Shown: positions 23,770 to 32,464, counted from the stretch's first letter. The stretch is 39,537 nt of DNA from DROE01 sp964569865 (GCA_964569865.1 CAZMVQ010000015.1:1-39537); one strand, 5' to 3'. The notes: a model not told the origin generated them from the letters alone. Made by a program: numbers and translations.

Positions 23770-25587
23770 ATGAAAAAGCTTATTCAGATGGTATTTAAGC
23801 CCGGTGCTAGCGTGGGTGAGGTGTTGCTCAGGTTCCCTTTTGCAATATTGTTGATCGCCGCAAGCACTATTGTATTTATCGGGCTGATAACCGGCTTTCT
23901 TGATGATACCAGCGAATTTATTGTGAGGTTGGCATTTGGTTTTGGCATCGGCGCAGTTTTTTCAGTTGCCGGATCTTTGTTTGGTGAAAGCATAACAAAT
24001 GGTGGCAAGCGCGGATTGTTATCTGGCGGAATTGCGATTTTTCTAACCTATATCATGCCAATTATCACAATTGGATTGTTGCAAATTGAAACATATCAAT
24101 GGGTGGTTTCTTTTATGCTGGCCCCGATTTCAGTGCTGTGGCTCTCCCTTTCTCCCTTTGTTTATCGAGCACCTTCCACCGAAGGGGCTAAATCACGGGC
24201 CGTTCATTCTATCGATATTCAAAACCGCTTTTGGTGGTTAAATCACCGCGCTATTGCCTCAGCGATAATTGCCGGGTTTGGATTTTTGCTCATATCGGCT
24301 GGAATATTTGCCATCCAGACTTCACTGTCAGCATTATTTGGTTTGCAGACAGAGGAATTGTTTTACGAATATCTTTTACCGGTCACCGGCTTGTTTTTAA
24401 CGCCCGTATATTGGCTGGCAACTATTCCAAAACTTGATGATTATCGCGAAAGCGAGATCTTAAACCCTGATTTTCTCAGCCGCGCTATCGGGTTCATGGG
24501 GCAATATGTCATGGTCCCGTTTTTGTTTTTATATTCACTGATTTTGTTTGCATACGGTTTGCAAATTTTGCTGGCGGGAGAATTGCCAGAGGGGATGCTC
24601 AGCTGGATGGTTCTGCCATTTACTACTGCTGGAGCGGCAACATGGCTGCTTTTGCATCCTGCCTTTATGCATACCAATATGCTGGTGCGCTATTTTCGCC
24701 GGTTTTGGTTCTGGCTGACCATCGTGCCCATCATTTTATATTTCATGGCAGTTTCAACCCGCATAAATTCTTATGGCATGACAGAAGATCGTGTGTGGTT
24801 GCTTGTCGGCGGCGTTTGGGCGACGCTGTTGGCATTAGCGTTTTTAAGTAAGAAATTTGCTGATATCCGGCTTATCCCCGGGCTGGCACTCATTATGATC
24901 ATTTTTATCAGCGTTGGACCATGGAACTTCATTAATGGACCCAAAATTTTACAGGCTATGCGCCTTGAGACCTTGATTTACAACGCTGTTCCGCCCAATT
25001 TAAGCGCTGGTGGTTATGAATGGACCGATGAAACTGCCAAAGCGGCGCGGGGTTCATATCTTTATCTGATTGGGGACGAGCTTTCAGAATCAAGAATTGC
25101 GGAAATTCTTGATCGTCAGGGTATTACGTACGAAAAAAGTAATATCGACCATAATCACGTGCTTAATTCACTGGGCCTTCAGGACGACGAAGCAAAAGTT
25201 GCCGATGTGAATGTGCGGGAGTTTTCTCGCCCGCAGGGGACAAGCGTTGATCTTTCCCAAACTCCATATTTAGTCGGAGGAATAGAACTTTTTCTCAACA
25301 GACCGCATAGCATTGCTGGCATATTGTTTGACCTGGTAGATGCCTCTATCATGATTGATGGTGGCAACGATCAAAAGCAAAGCCTTGATATCGCAGATTG
25401 GGTTCTGCAGCAGCAAGGGAGCGTTATTACCGAGCCCGCATTGGATTTTGTCATAAACGGGAGCAGTTTCCGGTTAATTGTGCAAGAGCTCAATATTTGG
25501 GAAAATACTATGACCGGAGAAATTGAAAGCCTGTTCCGGGTTGAAGCATTGCTGTTCACAGATTCTGCTTTACCAGACCCAAATTAG
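23770..25587 (+). CDS. large integral membrane protein, DUF4153 type
   Basis: A 605-residue protein with roughly a dozen membrane segments in the first 390 residues and a soluble C-terminal part of about 200 residues. The N-terminal half resembles proteins annotated as DUF4153. The function is not known. The C-terminal part contains DETAKAARGSYLYLIGDEL and repeated short beta-rich stretches, probably extracytoplasmic. A strong ribosome site (GAGGAGGGG) precedes the ATG. It is the last gene of the run starting at yajC, and its stop overlaps the trmFO stop on the other strand by 4 bases (25584-25587). The family call is by general resemblance only. Confidence 0.65.
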   Translation: MKKLIQMVFKPGASVGEVLLRFPFAILLIAASTIVFIGLITGFLDDTSEFIVRLAFGFGIGAVFSVAGSLFGESITNGGKRGLLSGGIAIFLTYIMPIITIGLLQIETYQWVVSFMLAPISVLWLSLSPFVYRAPSTEGAKSRAVHSIDIQNRFWWLNHRAIASAIIAGFGFLLISAGIFAIQTSLSALFGLQTEELFYEYLLPVTGLFLTPVYWLATIPKLDDYRESEILNPDFLSRAIGFMGQYVMVPFLFLYSLILFAYGLQILLAGELPEGMLSWMVLPFTTAGAATWLLLHPAFMHTNMLVRYFRRFWFWLTIVPIILYFMAVSTRINSYGMTEDRVWLLVGGVWATLLALAFLSKKFADIRLIPGLALIMIIFISVGPWNFINGPKILQAMRLETLIYNAVPPNLSAGGYEWTDETAKAARGSYLYLIGDELSESRIAEILDRQGITYEKSNIDHNHVLNSLGLQDDEAKVADVNVREFSRPQGTSVDLSQTPYLVGGIELFLNRPHSIAGILFDLVDASIMIDGGNDQKQSLDIADWVLQQQGSVITEPALDFVINGSSFRLIVQELNIWENTMTGEIESLFRVEALLFTDSALPDPN

Positions 25588-26978
25588 CTTAGATGCAACC
25601 AAGCCTCGATGTCATTTAACGCCCGGTCGGAAACTGCTTTCTTTTTGATTTTTTTCCGGTCGGCCTTGCGCCAGCGTTTTACCCCTTCTGGCTTTTGCAC
25701 TTCGATATCAGGGAAAAGGCCAAAATTGATATTCATGGGCTGGAAACTGCGCAGTTTTGCAGAACTATCTTCCAGATGCCCACCGGTAATGTGTCTCAGC
25801 AAGGCACCATGGGCAGTTGTTGGGGCAGGGGCGTTAAAAGACCTGCCAGCAAAATCTGCTGCGGCCATTTTACCAGCCATCAACCCGATGGCCGCACTTT
25901 CCACATAGCCCTCAACTCCGGTCATCTGTCCGGCAAATCTTAAGTGTTCGGCGCCTTTTAAACGTAAATCCTTGTGCAGCACTTTGGGAGAATTTAAAAA
26001 TACATTGTGATGAAGGCCGCCCAATCGGGCAAATTCGGCCTTTTGCAAACCGGGAATAAGCCGAAAAATATCAGCCTGACTGCGATATTTCAGCTTGGTC
26101 TGAAAGCCAACCATATTCCAAAGTGTGCCAAGCGAATTATCCTGGCGCAATTGCACAATTGCATAGGGTTTATTATCCGGATCATGGGGGTTGGTAAGTC
26201 CGACCGGTTTCATGGGGCCAAAACGCAGGGTCTCCCGGCCCCGTTCCGCCATTTCCTCGATGGGCAGGCAACCATCAAAATAGGGTACATTTTCCCATTC
26301 GTGAAATTCATGACTTTCAGAAGCCAGCAGCGCATCAATAAAAATACCATATTCTTCTTCATTCATCGGGCAGTTCAAATAATCCGCACCGGTGCCAGAT
26401 GGTCCCACTTTGTCATATCTCGATTGCGCCCAGACAATTTTCTTGTCTATGCTCTCATGATGAATGATTGGCGCAATGGCATCAAAGAAAGATAATGCAT
26501 CTTCGCCGGTGATGTTTTGAATGGATTTGGCCAGCGGCTCCGAGGTTAGCGGACCTGTGGCAACAATTACCTGTCCCCATTCTTCTCCTGGAAGTTCGGT
26601 GAATTCTTCATAGACAATTTCAACATTTTCATGGGCCTCAAGCGCCTCTTTGATGAAAGAAGAAAATCCTTCCCGATCGACCGCCAGTGCTCCCCCGGCA
26701 GGCAGTGAATGCTGATCAGCGGCCTTCATGATCAAAGAGTTGGCGCGGCGCATTTCTTCGTGCAAAAGCCCAACAGCATTATATTCAAAATCATCAGAAC
26801 GTAACGAGTTGGAACAGACCAGTTCTGCCAGATTCGAGGTGGTATGGGCCGGGGTCATTCTTTTTGGCCGCATTTCATAAAGTATTGCTTTTACGCCGGC
26901 CTGTGCCACTTGCCATGCAGCTTCTGTGCCCGCAAGACCACCGCCGATTATATGAACTGAATTTGATTTGTTTTCCAT
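25584..26978 (-). CDS. trmFO: tRNA (uracil-54-C5)-methyltransferase, folate-dependent
   Basis: A 464-residue TrmFO flavoprotein, which makes 5-methyluridine at position 54 of the tRNA T-loop with methylene-tetrahydrofolate. The FAD-binding signature is VHIIGGGLAGTEAAWQVA. The conserved NLAELVCSNSLRSDD holds the catalytic-region cysteine C55, and DYLNCPMNEEEY carries a second family cysteine. Also typical are LRQDNSLGTLWNMVGFQT and FAGQMTGVEGYVESAAIGL. The length is standard. It meets the DUF4153-type gene tail to tail with a 4-base overlap and no terminator between them. Confidence 0.97.
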   Translation of the reverse strand: MENKSNSVHIIGGGLAGTEAAWQVAQAGVKAILYEMRPKRMTPAHTTSNLAELVCSNSLRSDDFEYNAVGLLHEEMRRANSLIMKAADQHSLPAGGALAVDREGFSSFIKEALEAHENVEIVYEEFTELPGEEWGQVIVATGPLTSEPLAKSIQNITGEDALSFFDAIAPIIHHESIDKKIVWAQSRYDKVGPSGTGADYLNCPMNEEEYGIFIDALLASESHEFHEWENVPYFDGCLPIEEMAERGRETLRFGPMKPVGLTNPHDPDNKPYAIVQLRQDNSLGTLWNMVGFQTKLKYRSQADIFRLIPGLQKAEFARLGGLHHNVFLNSPKVLHKDLRLKGAEHLRFAGQMTGVEGYVESAAIGLMAGKMAAADFAGRSFNAPAPTTAHGALLRHITGGHLEDSSAKLRSFQPMNINFGLFPDIEVQKPEGVKRWRKADRKKIKKKAVSDRALNDIEAWLHLS

Positions 26979-27033
26979 GGTCGCGCCATATCAGACCCGC
27001 ACAAATCAGGCAAGGACGGCGTGAAATCTGGCG

Positions 27034-27070
27034 ACAAAAAAACACCCGCTGCCTTTAAGCAACGGGTGTT
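27034..27070 (-). terminator. rho-independent terminator of the small DUF1127 gene
   Basis: On the minus strand AACACCCG-TTGC pairs with GC(A)G-CGGGTGTT (eight base pairs, one mismatch, three more pairs; loop TTAAAG), followed by seven T. It sits 39 bases after the stop of the 49-residue DUF1127 gene and separates it from trmFO. Confidence 0.85.
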
Positions 27071-27109
27071 CGAAATCCCAACAAATCAAGATAGATTGCT
27101 GACCGGTTT

Positions 27110-27259
27110 TTACATCAGGTTGGCGTGATCACGGGCAAGACGATTAATGTCGCCACGGTTGATGCCCAGATCGTTGAGCAGATGGTTGTCCAAAGAATTC
27201 AGTTCGCGAACGGTGCGGTTGTAGGCATTCCATTTGCGGATTGTTTTTACGATGTTCAT
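27110..27259 (-). CDS. small DUF1127 protein (49 aa)
   Basis: A 49-residue basic protein, MNIVKTIRKWNAYNRTV at the start, then RELNSLDNHLLNDLGINRGD, which is the DUF1127 (YjiS-like) core with the invariant L-D-x-x-L-x-D-[IL]-G-[IL] pattern. Such proteins in Rhizobiales are small, often abundant and linked to stress or RNA-related control, but their biochemical role is unclear. The start is set by AAGGA (27268-27272) 8 bases upstream of the ATG. It has its own terminator. A second, more divergent relative lies directly upstream. Confidence 0.88.
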   Translation of the reverse strand: MNIVKTIRKWNAYNRTVRELNSLDNHLLNDLGINRGDINRLARDHANLM

Positions 27260-27386
27260 TGTTCTATTCCTTACATGGTTTTGTTTGTGCTCTGCTTAAT
27301 TGAAAATTTCGCTAATGAGCAGATTGTTTTTTTCATTTCAGCCCTGCATTTATTGCAGAGTAGAATTTGATAGGCTGTTAGTTGAA

Positions 27387-27569
27387 TTAGTTATTGGTCT
27401 TTGATCGGGCGCTAAATCCAAAATCGTTTGTTCCGGTGTTGGTTCGCGCAAACTCATGAGAGTACAAACCCAAATTGTCGACCGTACGATCGGATAAAAC
27501 ATCCATTTCGCTTAAGATCTGTGGTAGGTTTAAAGCACGTCCCAATTGCCATACTGAGCGAATAATCAT
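27387..27569 (-). CDS. small DUF1127-like protein (60 aa)
   Basis: A 60-residue protein starting MIIRSVWQLGRALNLPQ and continuing ILSEMDVLSDRTVDNLGLYS. The spacing of D, L, D and LG residues resembles the DUF1127 core, with a polar C-terminal tail rich in Asn and Thr. The frame is open much further upstream, but AAGGAG (27578-27583) 8 bases before this ATG and the low quality of the upstream residues favour this short form. It lies 127 bases before the 49-residue DUF1127 gene on the same strand and could be a diverged duplicate. Confidence 0.65.
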   Translation of the reverse strand: MIIRSVWQLGRALNLPQILSEMDVLSDRTVDNLGLYSHEFARTNTGTNDFGFSARSKTNN

Positions 27570-27577
27570 CTTCAAAA

Positions 27578-27583
27578 CTCCTT
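27578..27583 (-). promoter_or_regulatory. ribosome binding site that sets the start of the 60-residue protein
   Basis: AAGGAG on the minus strand with an 8-base spacer to the ATG at 27569. It supports the short gene over the 131-residue reading of the same frame. Confidence 0.7.
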
Positions 27584-27768
27584 TTTCAATTTGGTAATCG
27601 TTTGTTTCTACATTCTCCATATGGGCCTGATCCTCCCCTTTCACCAGAGCAAAAAAAGCACACCCGCTATGCATTTTTTGCATGCGGATTTTCATAAAAA
27701 AATCACAATTGGTTTTTTGATTTATGTTAGCGAATTCAGCGATCAACCATTTGCACAGTTGAAAAAAA

Positions 27769-30636
27769 TTACTTGCGTGCAAGCACCGGTTTTAAGAACC
27801 TGCCAGTATGCGATCGCTCATTGGCGGCAATATCCTCAGGAGTGCCGATGCCAACGATTTCGCCTCCACCGTCTCCCCCCTCAGGGCCAAGGTCAATAAC
27901 CCAGTCGGCGGTTTTTATCACTTCCAGATTATGCTCAATCACGACAACACTATTGCCGCTGCCAACTAGCTCGTGCAACACATCCAGCAGTTTTGCCACA
28001 TCATGAAAGTGCAACCCTGTGGTTGGTTCATCAAGCATATAAAGGGTACGCCCAGTTGCCCGCTTTGAAAGCTCTTTGCTCAGCTTGACCCGTTGTGCTT
28101 CACCCCCGGACAGGGTGGTGGCGGGTTGTCCGATTTTAACATATCCCAGACCCACTTTTTGCAGGGTCGCCATTTTATCCCGGATCGAGGGCACTGCGGA
28201 GAAAAATTTAACACCCTCATCGACCGTCAGTTCTAAAATATCGCAGATGGATTTACCCTTGAACATTACCTCAAGGGTTTCCCGATTATAGCGTTTCCCG
28301 GCACAGGTGTCACAGGTGACATAAACATCAGGCAAAAAATGCATTTCGATTTTAATCAGACCATCGCCCTTGCATGCTTCGCATCTGCCGCCCTTAACGT
28401 TGAACGAAAAACGGCCCGGGCCATAGCCGCGCACCTTTGCTTCAGGAAGCGCAGCAAACCACTCCCTGATCGGTGTAAAAGCCCCCGTATAGGTGGCCGG
28501 ATTAGAGCGAGGGGTGCGTCCGATGGGGCTTTGATCAATTTCAATTACCTTGTCCAGATATTCAAGACCCAGCAATTCATCATGGGGGGCGGGGTTAAGG
28601 CGCGCTCCATTTAGACGTCTGGCGATCGCCGCGTAAAAAGTATCAAGCATCAGGGTGGATTTGCCCCCGCCTGAAACTCCGGTAATGGCAACAAACTGGC
28701 CAAGAGGAATATCCACCGAGACGTTTTTAAGATTATTGCCACTAGCCCCTCTAAGAGAAAGTTTGCGGGTTTTGGAAGCCGTTCTTCGCTCCGAGGGGAT
28801 TTTGATAGATAAATCCCCGGACAAATATTGTCCGGTTAAACTTTCGGAGCATTCAATAATTTGCTTGGGTTGCCCCTGAGCAACTATTCTGCCGCCATGA
28901 ATTCCCGCTCCGGGGCCGATGTCGACCACATAATCGGCGCTTAATATGGCGTCTTCGTCATGCTCGACCACAATCACCGTATTGCCCAGATCACGCAGAC
29001 GGCGCAGGGTTTCCAGCAATCGTGCATTGTCCCTCTGATGCAGACCAATTGAAGGCTCATCAAGCACATAAAGCACTCCGGTAAGCCCCGAGCCGATTTG
29101 TGAAGCCAAGCGGATACGCTGACTTTCTCCGCCAGAAAGAGAAGCAGATCCGCGTGAAAGGGTGAGATATTCCAGCCCCACATCATTGAGAAAATTCAGC
29201 CGATCGACGATTTCTTTCAATATGCTTTTGCCGATGGTTGTCTGTTGCTTATTGAGGGATTTTGGAAGGGCTTTGAACCAGTCGGCGGCGGCGCTAATTG
29301 ATTTGTCCGCCACTTCAGAAATATGCAAACCGTTGATTTTTACTGCCAGTGCTTCAGGTTTCAGGCGTTGACCGTTGCATTTGTCGCACGGGGCTTTGCT
29401 CATATAGCGCCCTATTTCTTCGCGCATGCCGCTTGATTCGGTTTCTTTGAAACGGCGTTGCAAATTGCCAATCACCCCTTCAAAGGGTTTTTGTGTTTTG
29501 TAGGAGCGCAAACCATCATCATAAACAAAGCTGATTTTGTCTTTGCCTGTGCCATGCAAAATTGCTTTGGTCAGTTCTTGGGGCGATTGCTCAAATGCAA
29601 TGTCCATGCTGCCGCCATAATGATTACAAATTGCCTTTAATGTCTGCTGATAATAGGGCGATGAGGTGCGCGACCAAGGCACGATTGCCCCGCCGTTCAG
29701 GGATAAAGTCGGGTCGGTGACTACTAGATTGGGGTCGATTTTTAGTTCAAAACCAAGCCCGTCACAGGTTGGGCAGGCCCCGAATGGATTGTTGAACGAA
29801 AATAATCTCGGCTCGATTTCAGCAATGGTAAAACCGGAAACCGGGCAGGCAAATTTTTGAGAAAATAACAGCTCTTTGGGCGCGGTTTCATCCTTGGGCA
29901 AATCGGCAAATTCAGCAATAGCCAAGCCCTCGCTTAACCCCAGAGCGGTTTCAAAACTATCGGCCAGCCGACCCTCAATTCCTTTTGTAATTACAACCCG
30001 ATCAACCACAACACTGATATTGTGCTTGAACTTTTTATCCAGATCAGGAGCGTCTTCTATTTCATAAAACTCACCGTCAATTTTTACCCGCTGAAAGCCA
30101 CGTTTCAAAAATTCCGCCAGCTCTTTTTTGAATTCGCCCTTGCGACCACGAGCAATCGGAGCCAACAGATATAGTCTTGTATCTTTGGGCAGATCCATGA
30201 TCCGGTCAACCATCTGACTAACGCTCTGACTGGTGATTGGCAGGCCGGTTGCGGGAGAATAGGGAATACCAACTCTGGCAAACAGCAATCGCAAATAATC
30301 ATAAATTTCGGTAACGGTGCCAACGGTGGAGCGAGGATTGCGCGACGTGGTTTTCTGCTCGATGGAAATGGCCGGGCTAAGGCCCTCAATTTGCTCCACA
30401 TCCGGCTTTTGCATCATCTCCAGGAATTGGCGCGCATAGGCCGAAAGGCTCTCCACATAGCGACGCTGCCCTTCTGCATAAATAGTATCAAATGCCAAAG
30501 ATGATTTGCCCGAGCCGGAAAGGCCGGTCATAACAATAAGCTTGTCCCGGGGCAGGGTTACGTTGACGGATTGCAGATTATGTTCGTTGGCTCCGCGAAC
30601 GATAATTTCCCGGTTCATGCCGTTTTTTTTACTCAT
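27769..30636 (-). CDS. uvrA: excinuclease ABC subunit A
   Basis: A 955-residue UvrA, the damage-recognition ATPase of nucleotide excision repair. The two ABC modules show Walker A motifs GLSGSGKSSLAFD (about 38-50) and GVSGGGKSTLML, and signatures LSGGESQRIRLASQIG and LSGGEAQRVKLSKEL. Zinc modules are CPVSGFTI ... ACPTCDGLG, where one of four cysteines is Ser, and CEACKGDGL ... CDTCAGKRY. The frame is open to 30774, but homology begins at RGANEHNL, so I choose ATG 30636 (MSKKNGMNRE); a further ATG at 30618 is possible. The upstream region carries a promoter overlapped by a LexA-type box. Confidence 0.96.
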   Translation of the reverse strand: MSKKNGMNREIIVRGANEHNLQSVNVTLPRDKLIVMTGLSGSGKSSLAFDTIYAEGQRRYVESLSAYARQFLEMMQKPDVEQIEGLSPAISIEQKTTSRNPRSTVGTVTEIYDYLRLLFARVGIPYSPATGLPITSQSVSQMVDRIMDLPKDTRLYLLAPIARGRKGEFKKELAEFLKRGFQRVKIDGEFYEIEDAPDLDKKFKHNISVVVDRVVITKGIEGRLADSFETALGLSEGLAIAEFADLPKDETAPKELLFSQKFACPVSGFTIAEIEPRLFSFNNPFGACPTCDGLGFELKIDPNLVVTDPTLSLNGGAIVPWSRTSSPYYQQTLKAICNHYGGSMDIAFEQSPQELTKAILHGTGKDKISFVYDDGLRSYKTQKPFEGVIGNLQRRFKETESSGMREEIGRYMSKAPCDKCNGQRLKPEALAVKINGLHISEVADKSISAAADWFKALPKSLNKQQTTIGKSILKEIVDRLNFLNDVGLEYLTLSRGSASLSGGESQRIRLASQIGSGLTGVLYVLDEPSIGLHQRDNARLLETLRRLRDLGNTVIVVEHDEDAILSADYVVDIGPGAGIHGGRIVAQGQPKQIIECSESLTGQYLSGDLSIKIPSERRTASKTRKLSLRGASGNNLKNVSVDIPLGQFVAITGVSGGGKSTLMLDTFYAAIARRLNGARLNPAPHDELLGLEYLDKVIEIDQSPIGRTPRSNPATYTGAFTPIREWFAALPEAKVRGYGPGRFSFNVKGGRCEACKGDGLIKIEMHFLPDVYVTCDTCAGKRYNRETLEVMFKGKSICDILELTVDEGVKFFSAVPSIRDKMATLQKVGLGYVKIGQPATTLSGGEAQRVKLSKELSKRATGRTLYMLDEPTTGLHFHDVAKLLDVLHELVGSGNSVVVIEHNLEVIKTADWVIDLGPEGGDGGGEIVGIGTPEDIAANERSHTGRFLKPVLARK

Positions 30637-30730
30637 GGAATAAATTCTGGCCTTGTTTTTTCCGCCTGCTAAACATTGCCCCGAAAATCTTTGGAGCGTT
30701 TTATTTGGGGATGTTGGTGATTTCCTGCAT

Positions 30731-30756
30731 GTTCTGTGACAGAACATAGATAGAAC
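30731..30756 (-). promoter_or_regulatory. LexA (SOS) box of uvrA
   Basis: GAAC-N7-GAAC at 30742-30756 (GTTC-N7-GTTC on the uvrA strand) is the exact alphaproteobacterial LexA pattern. A second half-site makes GTTC-N7-GAAC at 30731-30745, overlapping it. The box covers the predicted -10 hexamer. Confidence 0.85.
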
Positions 30757-30774
30757 AAATTCAAGTTTGGTCAA
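30747..30774 (-). promoter_or_regulatory. predicted sigma-70 promoter of uvrA
   Basis: On the minus strand TTGACC (30774-30769) and TATCTA (30752-30747) are separated by 16 bases. It sits between the stop of the AlkB-like gene and uvrA, so uvrA can be transcribed independently. LexA binding to the overlapping box would block it. Confidence 0.6.
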
Positions 30775-30792
30775 GAGTTTTATTGGTTTTTT

Positions 30793-31977
30793 TTAGGTTC
30801 GCAATTCACCAATATCTGCCAGATATTTACGTTCTTGTGGGCTGGCAAGGTTTTGATCCCAGTTTTTCAGCAACGGTTCACTGATTTTTTTCCAATAGGG
30901 GGGCCATGCGGAACAAAATATCATCGGCATATAACCCATGGGTAATACGGGGGCTTTGCCGGATGCGTGTTGTAACTTCCAGAACGGGCGGCTGGCAAAT
31001 CTATGATGGCTGGAATGAAGGGGAAGATTATAAGTCATTCCTGTAGAAATTCGCCGATGCGAATCCCATGAGTGGCGCTCTTGAATGGGCTGCCCTTCAA
31101 CTCTAACCAAACCATAATGTTCAATATAATTTACCGCCTCCAGATAAACCTTGCCCACTGCTGCACTAAAGGCAGAATAAAAAATGCCAATTGGACCAAC
31201 CATTAATACGTAAAGCAAAATCACGACGACACTCATCAATTGACCGCGCCAATAAATATTGGTGAAAATATTATTGGCAATATTACGTCGTTTCAGGCGG
31301 GCATTTTCAAATTTTATTGCAGAAATTATCTGCCCGATGGTTGAGCGGATGACGAAAAACCACAGGATTTCACCACGTCTTGCGGTTGCCGGATCGTTTT
31401 TTGTTCCCACATGCCGGTGGTGACCATAAACATGCTCAATGGCAAACCCCGTATCCCATGTAAAAGCCAGCAACCAACGACCCAATATCATGGAAAAGCG
31501 GCTTTTTGTTCTGTGCACCAATTCATGGGCGACATTTACGCCGGACAGGCCATAAAACATGCCAACACTGACCAGTCCGCCGCTTGCCATAAAAAAATTG
31601 GTATTATTGCGAGCCGAAACCGGATCAAATCCTATTCCAAACAGTGCCTGATCGATAAATTCAAATCCCGGGCCAATGATATTGAGGCAAATTATGGTGA
31701 TAATCAATAATAGCGGCCATGTGATAAACAGCATCAGGTTTAAATACCAGGTGGGTGGCAGCTTCTCATCATCGCCCGCATCTCCTACCAGCTCTTCAAA
31801 CAGGCCGGCAATAAGAAACGATAAAAATAGTCCAGCCCACATCCACCACCCGCCAAGGGCAATGGTAACTGCGCCGCCAACAATGAATAAATTCATCAAA
31901 GAATATCGGATTGTATTGGCCCAGCGCGACCTTAGAAAATTTGGTGGTGTGGAATTAGTTTTATTTATCCGTGCCAT
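30793..31977 (-). CDS. AlkB-type membrane alkane 1-monooxygenase
   Basis: A 394-residue integral membrane di-iron hydroxylase. The histidine boxes are HELVH (151-155), EHVYGHHRHVG (H182, H186, H187) and LPLHSSHHRF (H321, H324, H325), and the NYIEHYGLVR element (about 283-292) is typical of AlkB rather than of acyl desaturases. About six hydrophobic spans surround them. Members hydroxylate terminal methyl groups of alkanes, or related compounds, using electrons from rubredoxin. No rubredoxin or rubredoxin reductase gene is in view, so the substrate is open. It lies between uvrA and ssb, which I recall as adjacent divergent genes in many Rhizobiales, so it may be an insertion. Confidence 0.87.
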   Translation of the reverse strand: MARINKTNSTPPNFLRSRWANTIRYSLMNLFIVGGAVTIALGGWWMWAGLFLSFLIAGLFEELVGDAGDDEKLPPTWYLNLMLFITWPLLLIITIICLNIIGPGFEFIDQALFGIGFDPVSARNNTNFFMASGGLVSVGMFYGLSGVNVAHELVHRTKSRFSMILGRWLLAFTWDTGFAIEHVYGHHRHVGTKNDPATARRGEILWFFVIRSTIGQIISAIKFENARLKRRNIANNIFTNIYWRGQLMSVVVILLYVLMVGPIGIFYSAFSAAVGKVYLEAVNYIEHYGLVRVEGQPIQERHSWDSHRRISTGMTYNLPLHSSHHRFASRPFWKLQHASGKAPVLPMGYMPMIFCSAWPPYWKKISEPLLKNWDQNLASPQERKYLADIGELRT

Positions 31978-32130
31978 TGCATATTTCCAGATATACTATT
32001 TTTTTGTAAACAACTGGTTTGACATTGGCATGTGCAACCACGCGCAATTGCTTAAAACCATTATAACGCTCAAATCCAAAAATTCTCAAGTAGTATAGAC
32101 AATAGTTAGAATCCTATAGCAAAACCCCTA

Positions 32131-32159
32131 TTGACAAAAACAGAACAAACTAAGAACAT
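32131..32159 (+). promoter_or_regulatory. LexA-type box and possible promoter for ssb
   Basis: TTGACA (32131-32136) is followed 17 bases later by GAACAT (32154-32159), which keeps the A at -11 and T at -7. GAAC-N7-GAAC at 32143-32157 is an exact alphaproteobacterial LexA pattern and overlaps that -10. It points toward ssb, whose start is about 450 bases away including the N gap. The -10 is weak, so the box is more certain than the promoter. Confidence 0.6.
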
Positions 32160-32254
32160 ACTTATCTAATGAAGTCAAAGTTTAAAAACAATTGGCAATA
32201 AATTTGTTTGTTGGGGACAAGCGAGGGCAGGGTGCGATAACTGTGCAAACAATA

Positions 32255-32309
32255 TGTGCGGAACCTTTAATTGTGCGGAACCTTTAATTGTGGAAGAAAA
32301 ATAATAGCT
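32255..32309 (+). repeat. 55-base sequence with two 17-base tandem units (left copy)
   Basis: Two identical units TGTGCGGAACCTTTAAT (32255-32271, 32272-32288) and a tail ending in AATAGCT. The same 55 bases recur exactly at 32410-32464, on the other side of the N run. Confidence 0.85.
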
Positions 32310-32409
32310 NNNNNNNNNNNNNNNNNNNNNNNNNNNNNNNNNNNNNNNNNNNNNNNNNNNNNNNNNNNNNNNNNNNNNNNNNNNNNNNNNNNNNNNNNNN
32401 NNNNNNNNN
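32310..32409. other. assembly gap, 100 N
   Basis: Exactly 100 N between two identical 55-base ends. This is what unmerged contigs sharing a k-mer overlap would look like, so the real gap may be absent or may hide more repeat units. Confidence 0.95.
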
Positions 32410-32464
32410 TGTGCGGAACCTTTAATTGTGCGGAACCTTTAATTGTGGAAGAAAAATAATAGCT
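32410..32464 (+). repeat. 55-base sequence with two 17-base tandem units (right copy)
   Basis: Identical to 32255-32309 over its whole length. After it the sequence continues with ATGGGC toward ssb. Confidence 0.85.

Noticed and set aside
27125..27370. An 81-residue plus-strand frame opposite the DUF1127 gene
   Set aside because: The minus strand carries a recognised DUF1127 protein with ribosome site and terminator.
27387..27782. A 131-residue version of the small minus-strand gene
   Set aside because: The strong ribosome site at 27578-27583 supports the 60-residue form, the extra N-terminal part has no similarity I can see, and the long form would overlap the end of uvrA.
32271..32459. 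A frame spanning the second N gap
   Set aside because: It consists of repeat sequence and N only.
32255..32464. A CRISPR-like array
   Set aside because: The 17-base units are directly adjacent without spacers, and the larger duplication is explained by contig overlap. No cas gene is present.
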